A stretch of 56,500 nt of DNA from Tubiluchus corallicola (taxonomy: Eukaryota > Priapulida > Priapulimorpha > Priapulimorphida > Tubiluchidae): contig JAQGDQ010000202.1 in assembly GCA_030141605.1 (NCBI GenBank), positions 344,099 through 400,598 of the forward strand. Direction: 5' to 3'. This document shows positions 1 to 31,288 of this stretch, piece by piece (the stretch's first letter is position 1; each line of letters begins with the position of its first letter). Position numbers and translations under genes: made by a program. The notes under the pieces are model-generated. The model worked only from the letters and a program-made list of their open reading frames with translations. It did no database searches and was not told where the DNA came from.

Positions 1-195
1 ATTTGATAAAGTCGAAGAGTGCCCATATTTTTTGTAATCACATTCTGCTCTCGCTACTTATAGTCTTGATTGCAGCTGTTTTTTAAAACAAATTTTTATA
101 ACATAATAGCTTTATTAGCTTATATTGCATTTAATTCCAAGATTATCTCACGTATTGAATTCAAGCTTGGTTTATTTGTGTAATTTGTATTGCAG

Positions 196-1496
196 TTAGT
201 AGGCAAGTTTCAAGAGCAGAGAGACGAATTCAAGAAGCAGGCTGAGTCGCATCAGAGCAAACTTGCTGAATTGCGAAGCCTTGTGTCCAAATTACTTGTT
301 AACAACTCTGTAAGTAATTGTTCTTAAAGAAACATAAAATATGCTTTTCCTTCAGCATACATAATCCTTTTTGCAAGATTTTGATCAGAAAAATTTACTA
401 GATAAATAGATAAAATTTATTTCCATCTTATCTGAAAACACTCTGATTCAAATAATAAAACTACTTTATCAGACAGGAGCTCAAATTTGGGCCATAAGAG
501 ATTAGTATTTCATGCCAGAAGTGGTGCTGACAAGCCACTGGCTTTAATTGTTTATGTACCTTAAACTTTTTTGTCTTTAATGCTCATATGGCTATGACTG
601 GACATCCTACTGTCTGCAGTGCTTTACGTGTTGCTAAATAAGACGTCTGTAGTAGTAGAAGTAACATTTGAATTTAGACGTAGAAATAATAGTTGCAATA
701 ATATCATGAATATGGACTCTTATAACATCGGAGCAAGCCAGAAAACCAACAGGAGGACAGATGTTAACATATTTAGATTTTGCACAGAAAGATTTAAACA
801 CTTGAGCACTGATTCTTAGAGATAGAAGCACTGGGACGATTTCAGACAAAAGGTGATCCAGGTTTAAAAAGGTGTACAAAATCATGTCTCTGGGTGCATG
901 ATTCAATGGGCAACGTAAATATTTCACATAATTAAAATACAATAAAAAGAAAATATCATAGTGAATGTATTAAGCCCCATTAGTAAATGATGCACGATAA
1001 AAATGCATGAAATTTATGAACATTTAAATGATAAAACTAATGAAATAAAGGTGGTTTACATTTATTTTATCTATACAATAATTTTCTCCGTGCTGCTTTG
1101 TCCAACATCTCAAAGCAGACTTTGGCAGTAATTTTACATACCTTGGGATTTCTCGTTAAATAAACAAACTTATCTATGTCATTCCAGTTATAAAAGTTAG
1201 CTGGCTCTGTACTGAATTATAAAATTTATCAAATTAGTATGTTCATTATTAAAAACATTACAATGTAACAACAAGGTGCCTCTCATCCTTGATAGCACCA
1301 CAGTTACATAACTGACATATCGTTTATTAACTGGAATCCTTTCCTAATGCCCTTTTTTAATTCCAAGTGTGAATGTACGATTGTAACCTTATTTTAAACT
1401 TCTGAATTATTGTTCTGGCAGGTGCTGAAGCCTAATGAAGTTCCGGATGACATTGATGCTGTTTTTCGGAAGTACATTCAAGATTCACGAAAATGA
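196..1496 (+). CDS. 3' end of an unrecognised coiled-coil protein gene (last two exons)
   Basis: Two exons join in frame: 196-309 (38 codons, after a TTGCAG acceptor and before the donor GTAAGT) and 1422-1496 (24 codons plus TGA, after TTCTGGCAG). Both junctions are phase 0. The first exon encodes a charged, heptad-like helix (starts LVGKFQEQRDEFKKQ, ends SKLLVNNS), so a coiled coil is likely. The second encodes a short acidic-to-basic tail (VLKPNEVPDDIDAVF, ending KYIQDSRK). The start of the protein lies outside the window. I do not recognise the family and assign no function. Bases 1-195 look like intron. The 1.1-kb intron between the exons holds nothing I can name. The frame conservation and consensus splice sites make a real gene likely. 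Confidence 0.6.
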
Positions 1497-1837
1497 TGCA
1501 GCTCAACTTAGCAGCCTTTAATGTGTCGATGTGTAGTCCACTGTGTCTAAAAAAGTAATTATGCGTTAGAAAATAGTTTGTAAATTTCAGTTGAAGCTTT
1601 TTAGTAGTAGTTTGTAATCTCACGCATTTGAGTAAGGTAATTTTATTGATGTTGTGCGCACACCAAAAACTTGATTTCTGTGAAGTGGAGTCAGAATTTG
1701 TCATACGGAGTTAAAACGTGTTCATGTATTTTGAAGAAAATGATGTTATTTTTTGCAAAGTAGAAGTCATTAGTGTTCCTGTGCTTTAAGTCTGTAGTCT
1801 GTTTTTAATCGCACTTGTTATTTAGTTACAAAATAAA
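1497..1837 (+). other. 3' UTR with a candidate polyadenylation signal
   Basis: AT-rich sequence follows the TGA at 1494-1496. An AATAAA hexamer at 1832-1837 lies about 340 nt past the stop and is the first good polyadenylation signal. A longer transcript is possible because the AT-rich sequence beyond offers further signals. Confidence 0.4.
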
Positions 1838-4800
1838 TAATACTTATTTAATGACATGCAGGTCAGAACATCATTGTAAATAACCGGTTAATCTTGTGTA
1901 TCGTTTATTATTAAATTCTGTATTTTTATTAAGTCATTTTCTATATGTTTATTTTATTTGTTTCCAAATTTACCTGACCATTCTGCGTTAAACCTTGATA
2001 TTACTGTCTGTGGTCAGTTTCGAATTTTAAAGGTTTTGAAGTTCATTCAGTTGCCTTGATTAGTTAGATTTTTAGATTACAGAATATTACTGAAGAATAA
2101 TTTACACCTAATGTCTGTACTAGAGCACATTTCGTTGTTGTATATCGGCACATAATTAGTACAATCTTTGTAATTTTGTGAAAGTTAATTGTTCGACAAC
2201 TAAATAATAATCTCTGTACAAATGTCTCTTGTAATTAAAGGATAGTTATGTACCGTTCTGAAACGTAACATTTGCATATTCACCAGTTTTTCAAATTTTG
2301 AAAACCCTCGTTAGGGCATTAAAGTTCTAAAGTATAATTAGTGAAGGAAAATTAAAATAGAAATAAGCTGAGAAAGGCAGGATTAAGCAAAGGTAATACC
2401 TTCAGTTTAATCTGTTGTATTTATAGAGTACCCTGTTGGTATTAGTAATTTCTGTCATGTCAAGATTGTGTACTCGTAGTTAAAATAAATCAGTAATTTT
2501 ACTCTGTTTCTTATTGTCATCTTACAATTTTTAGTTTATGCTGATCTTTTTCATATGATGATTTTTTTGCAATTTTTTATCATGAACAATTGTCAGCTAA
2601 AGTACGTTTTTGCTTTACTTTAAAAGCAACTTTACTTTACTTTTATTTGGGACTGAAATAAAATAAAATATATAAGTAAATTCACCCAATTTTTTATGTT
2701 TTGTGAAAAAGCTTTATTCTCAGCCATTTGTATGATAATTTTTATAATATTATATCACTTTGTTATTAAAATAATTAAAATGTTGAGAAAGTTTCTGCCT
2801 GTCTTAGTTTAATTCTATTTTAATTTTGCTACTTTAATTTCATTTTATAATTTCAATATCCTAATGAGGGATTTGCAAAATCCGACGGCTTGAGAATAAC
2901 CAATTTTTGTGTTTTATTCTTAACAATGAATATTTTTTCTACATAATTATGAAAAAACTCGGTAGTTGCAAATTGATTCGCGACAAAGTGGTTTAATATG
3001 AAAAGCAATCAGAAAATGAACTCTTTCTTTTTTGTACTTGTCGTGAATCATTTTGATGTGCATAAAATGGCAGTGGATTTCAATAAAAATTTCATTTTTT
3101 CACTCTGTCTGTTAATTGTTTTAGTGGAAATTGCAATAAGTTTGAAAAATTATTTTGATTGCATTACTGACATGAGCAATTCCGCTTTTAAACGATATCT
3201 GCACAGTAAAATGTTAATAACGTCGTATCGTATAGTTATGATCAGTCTTACTGTATAGTAGAATGGTAGGCGTAATTTGAACATAATTTGTGCTGACATC
3301 AGTTCATGTACCTACCTAAATGAGGCAATGTATGCTACTGGTATTTGTTTACTGCCATTTGAATTATGTTTGTGCTGTTGTGTTATTTTAAAGTTGCCCA
3401 TCTGTTTCATTATGATAAGTTTTAATGATGAATTCGTGTACTTTTACAACAGTTGTGAAAGTGTATATAATTATAATACATGTGTAAATTATGAGAAATC
3501 ATTTTTTTTTCTTTTTTGTGAATCTTAGTAATGAGACGATGATGATCTTAATAAGGTGGTGTTGAATTAGACCTGTATATAATGATATTACCGATGAAAT
3601 CTTCTTTTTTTACTATATTTAAATCTCTGAAATCATAAAAAATCAAGAGGCCAATGAGTAACATAAGTGCAGGGTTTAGCTACGAAATAAACATTTGATG
3701 AGTGTTTTGGTTTGCAGTCCAGTGCTAATTCAAGGTGATAATTATGAACAAAAGCGCTAATGAAAAGTTTCTGCTTTCGTCTTTGCTAGGATGATATCTG
3801 CTGGAAGTTAAACAGTGTTAACCCTGAGCAACAACTGATTAGGTGAATACTGCTAAATGAATTGATCAATGTTTTTCGTGAATGCAATGCTTGCGTAGGC
3901 CTAGCTGTAAGCCTGACCAACCGCCATTCTGCGTCTAAATTGCTACTCCTAGTAAAAAGATACAGAAAAACGATAGTGACGTAGTAAGAGGATTTTGTGT
4001 AAATATAATAAATAGGGCATCTACGTCAGTTTAATAATCTTGTTAAAATGATTTTACTGATGTAGGCCCTTGGGAAGGCGTAAGTTTGTCTCTTATAGCT
4101 CAAAGTCCCAACCAAGCTATTTGCAATGCTAGATTGATCATACTAGAATGCTTCTTATTGATAAGATTTCTTTATATTTTGAATAATTTTGAGCTTATTA
4201 ATAAGCACTACAAATATTATGGATTCATACTGTCATTAATACTAATCTTGACATTAAGATTAATATTATAATTAGTGCAGCTTTGGTTATGGTCCTTAAG
4301 ATACAATCAGAAATGAAAAAGAGAGAGAAATTAGAAAAAAATGTGATATAATACGTCACACGGTCTCATAACATAATAGTTTTACTAACAAAACTAAATG
4401 AGTGAGATCTGCTCATTGCTTTTCTCATGTGTCCATTTTCACAAATGTTTGATAAGGACTCGCAATATTTATGCAACAGAATGTCTGTTTTTATCTGCTC
4501 TATCGGGTTTGCTACTAATTCTAGACGGGCCTCCTAATAAAGCTGTAAAAGTTTAATATGGCGTCCTTACATCTAAATCAGAGCGTCAAACGAGGCGACA
4601 GATGTCATTCTGTCATGGCGATCACATCTGAACCAGAACTCAACACACTTTACACGACTCTAGCAGGCGACAGCATGTCATGGATGCGCAGGGGGTATTG
4701 TTCAGCTCCAATCAAATATCATTAAGAGCCATTCACACTGGCGTACGAAAAACACGCCCGATATCTAAATCTGATACGCGACAGACGACTGCAGTAATTA

Positions 4801-5690
4801 AGCGTGGGACCACGTCCATAAAGACTCGATTATAAGCATGCGTGCTCGTCTGTTTTATGCGACCGAAATTTAAACTATACGTAAACTTCGTAAACCATAC
4901 GTATTAATATACACATTAATTGTAGCTTGCCAACAACGTCAAATTTCTGTAGGCTACAAACATTAAATATACCTGTAAATGAGCGGCGACTGATTATTTT
5001 CATAACTACATAAACTTACATCACTTAAGAATTTTCTTACGAAATTCAAAAGCTTTTGTGTAAGATGGTTGTTACGAATGTTCTTTCGAACATAACGGTA
5101 AATCAACGCCTTTCAACGCAGAAGTACAGATTCAATTTAGGCGTTCCATATAGATTTGAGTGTAACTCACGTAAAAAAACCAAGTGAATAAATTTCAGTG
5201 GCTTAGGATAGTACTTTGAAATGATTGGTAGACGAGCAGCAACAATGAATTGCCGTCCTAATAGACCAATCAGATATCCCCACCCAGTCAAAAGCTCCGA
5301 TAACATAGTAATGGTTGAAGCAGTTATTCCTGGTAACATTGCTGCCGCCACAGCTACTGTTGATGATAACACGATAACGGCTGTTGCTGCCACTGCTACT
5401 AAAGTGATTGCTACTGTTGCTGGTAACAACTTTACCGTCCCGGGGGACTTGGTTGACATGGCGACGGTACAAGTTGACCTAATAAGCGAAGGAAAACGGT
5501 CAACCAGGCGACATGTTAGTTTAGCATTTTTATCTGTCTGGTGAAAGGTCGACTAGGCGACTGGAAGGGGCAGACTGGAAATTGATTTGGGCGACTGAGT
5601 GAATGTCTTTGTACATAATTCTCCATAAGTAGACACTTTTTAAATTTGCTGCCACCATACTGTAGTTATATGCGAAATAGGAAGTTTACT
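1838..5690. other. Intergenic spacer, no gene seen
   Basis: AT-rich spacer. Short open frames (for example 2998-3258, 3277-3528 and 5221-5544) have no recognisable domain and skewed composition, so I treat them as chance. About 4560-4900 and 5220-5620 are visibly less AT-rich and could be regulatory or decayed repeat, but I cannot support either. Confidence 0.4.
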
Positions 5691-5697
5691 CATGAAG

Positions 5698-5793
5698 AAA
5701 TGATGATGACGATGATAATGTTGTCATTTTTGTTGATAGTGATGGCGATGATGATGACGTTGATGTTGTTGTTGATGATGACGATGATGATGG

Positions 5794-5842
<49 letters not shown>
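5698..5842. repeat. (GAT)n/(ATG)n microsatellite
   Basis: An imperfect then nearly pure trinucleotide run, with the purest part at about 5775-5842. The Met-rich and Ser-rich open frames over it are by-products of the repeat. Confidence 0.9.
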
Positions 5843-5938
5843 CGCGTAACTTTAATTGTAGTGTCATTGATGCCACTGCTGCAGAATGCTGTTGTTCCTG
5901 AGGCTGTCATCCATTCCACACATTTTTAATAACGTTCT

Positions 5939-6130
5939 TTATCAGAGAGAGAAATGGAGAGGAAAGGAAAGAAGAGAAGAGAAAAGAAGAGGAAAGCAAA
6001 GGAGAGATAATTTTGCTCTTCTATCCTAAAGAAAGAGGCCAGGAATGGAGGAAAGAGAGAAGAGACGACAGGTGAGGAGTGGTCTGATGTGAAAAGAAGC
6101 GAGAAGAGGAAGAGGATGGAGGAGAGGAGC
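5939..6130. repeat. Purine-rich low-complexity tract
   Basis: About 190 bases of almost only A and G on the + strand (GAGA, GGAAAG and GAAGAG words). No coding signal. Confidence 0.75.
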
Positions 6131-6224
6131 AACCCTAAAACTAGTGATACGTTTCACACAGCACAAGTCTATAAAATGTTAAGATGGTAATAGCAGTTAA
6201 GATAATATTTAACAAATACAAGCA

Positions 6225-6570
6225 CGTCATATAATTCTTCAATGCATAGCTAACTAGTACCTTTATGTACAACAACAGTGAAATGTGGGGCTCGACTGTA
6301 ACGCACGAAACAGAAATAGATGTGTTTCACAGAGGTCTGCTTAGAAAAAATGTTAAAAATAAGAATGGCCATCATTTCAAATGCTGTATAACACAACCAA
6401 AGAAGAACATTGGAGCACTAAAATTAGAATCGGAAGGCTAATATGGCCAGCCGGGGTAGGACATTGAATGAGATTGCCAGAAACAACACAAGTAAGGTTA
6501 GCATTAAGCGAGGCACTGAAACCTACTAGACAACCTCTAGGCAAACCAAAACAACTTGGATATCAAGAAA
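6225..6570 (+). mobile_element. LINE fragment (reverse transcriptase C-terminal end), decayed
   Basis: A 5'-truncated non-LTR retrotransposon remnant. In frame segments it reads as the post-catalytic end of a LINE polymerase, including SEMWGSTVTHETEIDVFHRG. The last 200 bases match the element at 8690-9096 closely, with shared words such as GAGGCACTGMAACCTACTA and CAAAACAACTTGGAT. Stops and frame breaks show it is dead. It runs into an (AATA)n stretch and then a SINE body. Confidence 0.8.
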
Positions 6571-6639
6571 TAATAAATAAATAAATAAATCCCATAGCAC
6601 CGAAAATTAAGTGACAATGTACATGTCGAACTAATCAGA

Positions 6640-6754
6640 CAGGTCATACCAAAGACTTTAAAAACACTACCTGATTTTGCCCTGCCTAACGTGAAGTATT
6701 TAGCGTAAAAGGTAGTTGGGATAATAATCTCTAAAAATCGACTTTAACTAAAGG

Positions 6755-6756
<2 letters not shown>
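6640..6756 (+). mobile_element. SINE family A, 5'-truncated copy (A1)
   Basis: Matches the body of the copy at 39560-39860. Shared words are AGGTCATACCAAAGACYTTA, TTGCCCTGCCT and ATAATCTCT, and it ends in CGACTTTAACTAAAGG just before the (ATT)n tract. The tRNA-like head is missing. Confidence 0.7.
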
Positions 6757-6884
<128 letters not shown>

Positions 6885-8032
6885 AATGTTAATTTAGACT
6901 CCTGAAATCGCGCATTTTGACTCACAACTTATATTAGGAATACTGTTGTTAAACACTTTTAGACAGCCCTATAGTCTACTAGACAAAGATGTATTTTTTA
7001 GTAAAACATTTTATCTGTGCTGTATATAAGTTTTATCCTGGTTTCACATTTTAAGCTTTCTTGTAAATATTTTTAATATTTTTAAATAAAGCTTACGTAT
7101 TAAATTAAACTTAATTAAAATAATTGCGTTTAATTTTATTTATTATTTTAAATTCCTAGGCAGCTCAACGTTTAGCTTTCAATAAAGTCAAATAACAGTA
7201 AAACACAATAAACACATGAAATACTAAATAAACAATGATAAAGTTTTTTTGAAGTTTTTGTTATTATCTCATTCAGTACAATATAATGAGGTGTAATACG
7301 TGGTAACATCAAAAAATTGTTACACAATACTGTACTAAATTATTGTTTCATACACTATCGTTATCATAAAAGATTAATTGTACTGCAGTGGGCTAGAGAA
7401 GCAAAGGCTGTCGTGTGAACCAGATAAAAAAGGAATGGATGAGTGAACAAAAAAGAAAAGAACAGAGAGAAAGGTTACATCACACAGGACAGGAAATATG
7501 ATGAGTTAGTGGAAATAGTAGGAAGAAAGACGGTAGATTGTGCGATGTTTACATTAGCTCTAAAGATTTATGTCTTGTTTTGTATAATCTGTACCAGGAT
7601 AGTGGTATTACTGCTGTACAAACTGTAGGACTGCTATCATAAACAAACACTTGAATAAATGACAAAAATAAGTTTAATGAATGAAAAAAAACAATGTTAG
7701 AAAATTCAGAAACGTAACAATTTTAGTTTGGTATTACTTAAAGTGAAAAAAGAATTCAAATTGAATCGTCAACAATTTTATTATTAAATAAACAAAAATA
7801 TTAAAAGCGTCCGAGGTCCGCATGGCCCCAAGTCACATCCAGTCATTACTGCTGCATCCTACGACAGAACCCATTCCTCTTTTGCCATAGAAACCCTGAA
7901 TAGTCTGAAATCCAGCTAAACGCATTCACTAATGACCTCCAGGCTCCCTGCGAAAAATTCAATCTTCATTTGGGGGCCTATGCAGTACCCCGGACCGCGA
8001 AGCTGCTCTGTTTCATCTTCACACCATGGAAC

Positions 8033-8503
8033 TCAATGGATCAAATGGAGCTCTCCATCCCCCTCAGGTAGTAACTCAATAATGAGTTCGTCGGCAGATA
8101 TTTCGGTTACTTCCATATCTGGTTCCTCCCGTTCGCTCTCATTGTTAGCAGCATCGGTTGGTAGAGGAACCACGTGCGCCCATAGACGTGCCTTGTGGAT
8201 CCTGCTTGTTCTCACCAATTTTGCCATTCGGCTTCTAACCCTCTTAAAAAAGCGGGGTCGTGCATTCGAAGTTAGCTTCTCTATCTCCTCGTCCACATTG
8301 CAATCGCTGGACAATGGTACAATATTTGTCCAGGTTACCTCACTACGGTTGAACCTTGGTCGACGACTAACCAGATCTATCACCCTTGTCTTCAGTCTTT
8401 TGAAGACGTCAGTTTGGGCCGTATCAAAGATATCGTCTTTATTTTGTGCGATTCTTATTGCAACAACTCTGTCGCTGCTGAACAGCCTTCTGAAATACTC
8501 CAT
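8033..8503 (-). CDS. Unrecognised 156-aa protein with internal duplication
   Basis: An open frame with ATG at 8503-8501 and its stop at 8033, in a stretch less AT-rich than its surroundings. The protein is highly charged. Two segments resemble each other: residues about 33-67 (VFKRLKTRVIDLV ... WTNIVPLSSD) and about 85-117 (FFKRVRSRMAKLV ... WAHVVPLPTD). The tail is acidic. I know of no family with this pattern and assign no function. An AATAAA lies on the minus strand at 7782-7777, about 250 nt past the stop. An AG eight bases before the ATG could be an acceptor, so it may be a last exon. The longer open frame on the + strand (7932-8525) is Ser/Leu-rich and probably a shadow. A LINE remnant starts just upstream, so transposon origin is possible. 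Confidence 0.4.
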   Translation of the reverse strand: MEYFRRLFSSDRVVAIRIAQNKDDIFDTAQTDVFKRLKTRVIDLVSRRPRFNRSEVTWTNIVPLSSDCNVDEEIEKLTSNARPRFFKRVRSRMAKLVRTSRIHKARLWAHVVPLPTDAANNESEREEPDMEVTEISADELIIELLPEGDGELHLIH

Positions 8504-8689
8504 AACTCTCCAAAAATCAGGATAAAAAGGAATAACATGCGAGAAAAGAAAAAACTCTGCCGTTTACCATGAAACTTCAGAAATGTATATGCACATTACG
8601 CGTCAGTAATAAGTATGACGAAAGACACTGTTATGACGCAAATATTATAACATCACCTAATATAAACTCGCTGTACGGTTTTATCCAAA

Positions 8690-9245
<556 letters not shown>

Positions 9246-9509
9246 CGACTGCATCACAAATATGAGCATATGCACCACTATTGACTGTAACTTCATATTA
9301 AGTACATTTAATGCATTGGCTACGCCAACGTAAAATACAGATATGAAAATAATTAGATGAAAATAATTTTCTTGATGTAGCTCAAACAAATCTGTGTAAT
9401 TAATCTGTTTAGGTTGTCTATAATAATCTGGTTGGTGTTCAAAGGTGACATACTGAAGATTACTACTGTCGATATAGTCAAAACGTCCGTAAAGTTGTTA
9501 AAGTTTTAA

Positions 9510-9660
9510 TAAACTGCTACAATAAATAATCAAATAAATAAATAAGAAAAATGAATGAATAAAAAGATGTAAATAAATAAATAAGCAAATAAAAAAATAA
9601 GTAATAAAAATTAAATAAACAAAACTAAATAAATATGTAAATAAGTAAATCTTTTGTTTT
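9510..9660. repeat. AAAT/AATG-rich low-complexity tract
   Basis: Many AATA and AATG units without a strict period, about 750 bases upstream of the T-box start codon. Confidence 0.7.
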
Positions 9661-9759
9661 TGCTATACAGATATACATATATGTATTTTCCGATGCAGAT
9701 TAGTTCAGGCGTCATTCTTGATTCGTGGTTGGTTGACTCTCCAGCTTGTATTATTATCG

Positions 9760-9850
9760 GTTGCATTGATTGGCGGTTGCACGATTAAGCTCCGCCCGCT
9801 TGCTGACCTCGCTTGATTGAATTGCGCAGTATTGCTACAATAAGCCAAAA
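9760..9850 (+). promoter_or_regulatory. Candidate proximal promoter of the T-box gene
   Basis: Upstream of the T-box ATG lies a locally GC-richer patch with an inverted CCAAT motif (GATTGGCGG, about 9768-9776) and a GC box (CTCCGCCCGC, about 9790-9799). I see no TATA box. This is inferred from motif pairing and position only; the transcription start is unknown. Confidence 0.3.
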
Positions 9851-9909
9851 TGGAATATGAACTTGTATGTTACGTAGCGGCAAAGATCAAAGCGTCCAGG
9901 ATGGTATAA
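9850..9909 (+). other. Upstream ORF 1 in the T-box leader (19 aa)
   Basis: An ATG in a good context (CAAAATGG) opens a 19-codon frame ending in TAA. If the transcript starts near 9800 it would lie in the 5' leader and could limit translation of the main frame. Confidence 0.3.
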
Positions 9910-9922
9910 TGACTGCCTAATT

Positions 9923-10051
9923 ATGATCAACATGATGAAGATGAGTGCTCAACTTAAAGAGGCGCACAGGAGAAGCTCAGAATCAGATGAAGTGTGCTCT
10001 TCAGAGTCAACAACACGAAAAGTTTTATCCTCCACGCCTAGCGCTACTTGA
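9923..10051 (+). other. Upstream ORF 2 in the T-box leader (42 aa)
   Basis: A 42-codon frame rich in Ser, Thr and charged residues (starts MINMMKMSAQLKE, ends LSSTPSAT). It is out of frame with the T-box start at 10410 and separated by stops. It is either a leader ORF or part of an alternative first exon. Confidence 0.3.
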
Positions 10052-10409
10052 CCGTGTTAAATAAGTTATCTTTGGAGATTTAATGTTTTAGAAAAGTGTT
10101 GATTGTTCAACGCAGTTATACCTGTGATTGAAGAAAAAAACTCGAGCATTTGCTGAAGATTCCCGACAGGTGAAACAACGAAAAATAGAATTTTAACCAA
10201 ATTACACAGAACATCAGACAATCACGTGTTTCCAAGAATTGCTTGAAATAGTGAGATATCTATAACTACTTTGTTAAAAATTTAGCAATTAATACTGATT
10301 AACTTTGTGCTGAAATTAGTTAAGAGAATGGAATGTTAACAAACTGTTGATATAAACCGCAAAAACACCTGAAAATTAGTTTTACAATAAGAACTACGTC
10401 ATAACTCTA

Positions 10410-28732
<18,323 letters not shown>

Positions 28733-30213
28733 AGAATGTTATAAATAAGTTATTAACTAGGATGTTATTATCTTTATTTCATCTAGCTCCCATGTTAGAT
28801 AAGATTCATCATGGCATTGTTGCAACAGCCCAGCAAATATGTAATATTGGAGTTAACCAACATAATAGTAGTTCATTCATGCGTGGTAACAACCTAATTT
28901 ATTATTAGCCTATATAAGCAAGAATACCTTATCCAAGGAAATAAGGACCTGATTAGCTTATCTAACCAAGAATACCTTATGCAAAGAAATAAGGGCCTAG
29001 ATGGTAACTATCTATAAACGGTCCTCTCCCACATGCCTTTTGAAACTGTCAACTGATGAAGCACTGATGGTTGATGATGAAAAATGATTCCATGGTTGAA
29101 CTAGTGGTTCTAGCTGGTTGTACAAATAACTTAGACTCGTGACTAGGCTCTCTTTATTTATCTTAAACATTATGAAAGCAACTGTTGTAAACGCTATTAT
29201 ATTATAATATGAATATTAATTCAAGTATATTAATAATTATAGCTCGACAATCATAATAATACAAAATTTTGTGTAATTCTCTGTTGAATGTAAATTTGTG
29301 TTAAATCTGAGTCCACCAAACGCCATAAACTATGAAATTATGTCAAAAATGATGATATGCGATTGCAGTAGTAACTTAATCAACTACTGACGGTTACATG
29401 AAACCAGGGGTGTTTCAAGACATCACTATGCTCTAGGCTGATAGTTTTGCCTGTTAATACACAATTACTTGTGGTGTATTAGTATCGCTATTACTTACAT
29501 GTAGAACCTAAGGGATTAGTTTTAATTACATATATTTAATAGTGCAACTGCTTTTGGTACCTTATAATTGTAGTTCTTTGTGCGAGCGAACTCGTATAAC
29601 TGCTTGTGGTGTGTCGTAACATACGCTCTTTATAAAACTATGAAATAATCCCTAAAATCTGCCGCTCCTCAGAATATGGCGCCCTAGGCTACAGATTCTT
29701 TAGTCTATTTGTAAATACGCCCTTGTGTACTATAAAATTTCTATATTATAAGTATGCCTACCATGCATGCAATTGTTGTTATTAATTGTAATAAATGAAT
29801 TAATTACTTGAGTATAAAACTGGCATCAAGTGTTTCGAACTTTGATGGCCAGTCATATTCTTAAATTTTGCATTATTGGCATTCAAGGACAAATGAATTA
29901 TTTTGTACAAATTGGTTAGAACAATTGTTCCTAATTATTCTCATGGATTTTGTCGCATTATTTATTAATTATTGCAAGTTATTATAATTGCATTTGTAAA
30001 TAAAATTTGTTGTTTCTTAGGCTGTAGATGTTTTAATCTACTGTGCCAGCAAATGTAGATGCATGAATATTGTGTGCAGCTGCCTGCATGATCGTCATAA
30101 GAAAAATTCATAATATCCTCTAAATTACTAAATAGATGAAAAAATAGTGTTTCTCTCATTTAAAACAAAATCTAACAGCCTATATGTAAGTCTAAAAGAA
30201 GTGTTCGAATAAA
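28733..30213 (+). other. T-box 3' UTR region with candidate polyadenylation signals
   Basis: AT-rich sequence after the TAA. AATAAA occurs at 29790-29795 and 30208-30213. At 28920-29000 two copies of AAGAATACCTTAT-CAA-GAAATAAGG lie about 49 bases apart. I cannot tell which signal is used. Confidence 0.4.
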
Positions 30214-31043
30214 TAGTTGTGCTGAAAAAAGATCTTTGCATTTTGTTTTTAAAAAATACATTTCCTATCATCAATGGATTCATTACAGTCAGTGTATCTG
30301 ACGGTGTCTGACTGGTGGGAATAATTAACTATGTTTTTGCAATATTATAATCCATTTTTAATTGATGTCATCTATATCCCTAGAAAAAAATACCTGAAAA
30401 AATTTGTCACGACACAAGTCTCATTGAAAAAGTGCAGTTAAGATGGCAATATCAAATGTTAAGATAAGTTAAATTTATTCAAAATTAAATGTCATTCTTA
30501 TTATTTTGTCGGTTGTTTATTTATTCATTACAAGGGGACTTGCCATTTCTTGAAACCTGTTAGTTTCAGAGGTATAGCACTGAGACATCTTCATGATGTC
30601 CCTCTTTACTTAATTAATTGACACAAAACTCAAAAACGTGAAGGCAAAACAATACTGTACAGAATTTTAAGAATGTTTTTATTATCACAGTTAAAAATCA
30701 ACAATTTATGTAATCGTACGTAATCTTTACTGGCAGCAACACAATTTGCAGAGGAACGAACTCAAAAATGAAGGCTAATACAACACTAATTACGCAATTT
30801 ATAACACAATTTGTACTGAACACTGATTCTTAATAAATTTGTTATATAACACTAACAGTACATTGAATAAACTTTACGAGTCACAAAAAGCTATAATAGA
30901 GTCAATCCTGTTAACTCATATCTTTGTTATGAGTAAGGGGTTACATGATTACGAGCTTGTCAAAATTTGAGAACTAATCAGAGTACAAGGCAGTCTAAGC
31001 TAACCAGATCTATCATATACTAATTTGACTGTATTGTCAAATG
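30214..31043. other. Spacer between convergent T-box and USP30 genes
   Basis: AT-rich spacer of under 1 kb if the last T-box signal and the USP30 signal at 31044-31049 are used. No gene or repeat recognised. Confidence 0.5.
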
Positions 31044-31049
31044 TTTATT
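31044..31049 (-). terminator. Candidate USP30 polyadenylation signal
   Basis: AATAAA on the minus strand about 240 nt past the USP30 stop. Confidence 0.45.
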
Positions 31050-31288
31050 TGTCCTGCTCTTTCCTCTCACTGTAATGGCTTTCAATAGAACAAATGTTTT
31101 TAGCAATCAAAACAAGTTAATAAACGAAATAATAAATGAAATTCAAAATTGATATCAACAAAAGAGCCTTGAATAGAATTTGAAATGTTTGCCAAATGAA
31201 GTTGCTTTCAATCGTTTTTAATTTCCTTCTGTTTGTTTACATAATGCTTCTAAATTTAAATGAATGTTTCTAAATTTTTTGGTCAGTT

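Noticed and set aside
5221-5544. Ala/Thr/Val-rich open frame, with a hydrophobic frame on the opposite strand (5103-5459)
   Set aside because: Composition follows a degenerate GTT/GCT-rich stretch; no domain, no splice context, and both strands are open.
7932-8525. 197-codon + strand open frame
   Set aside because: Ser/Leu-rich and antisense to the minus-strand frame whose internal duplication is better explained as coding.
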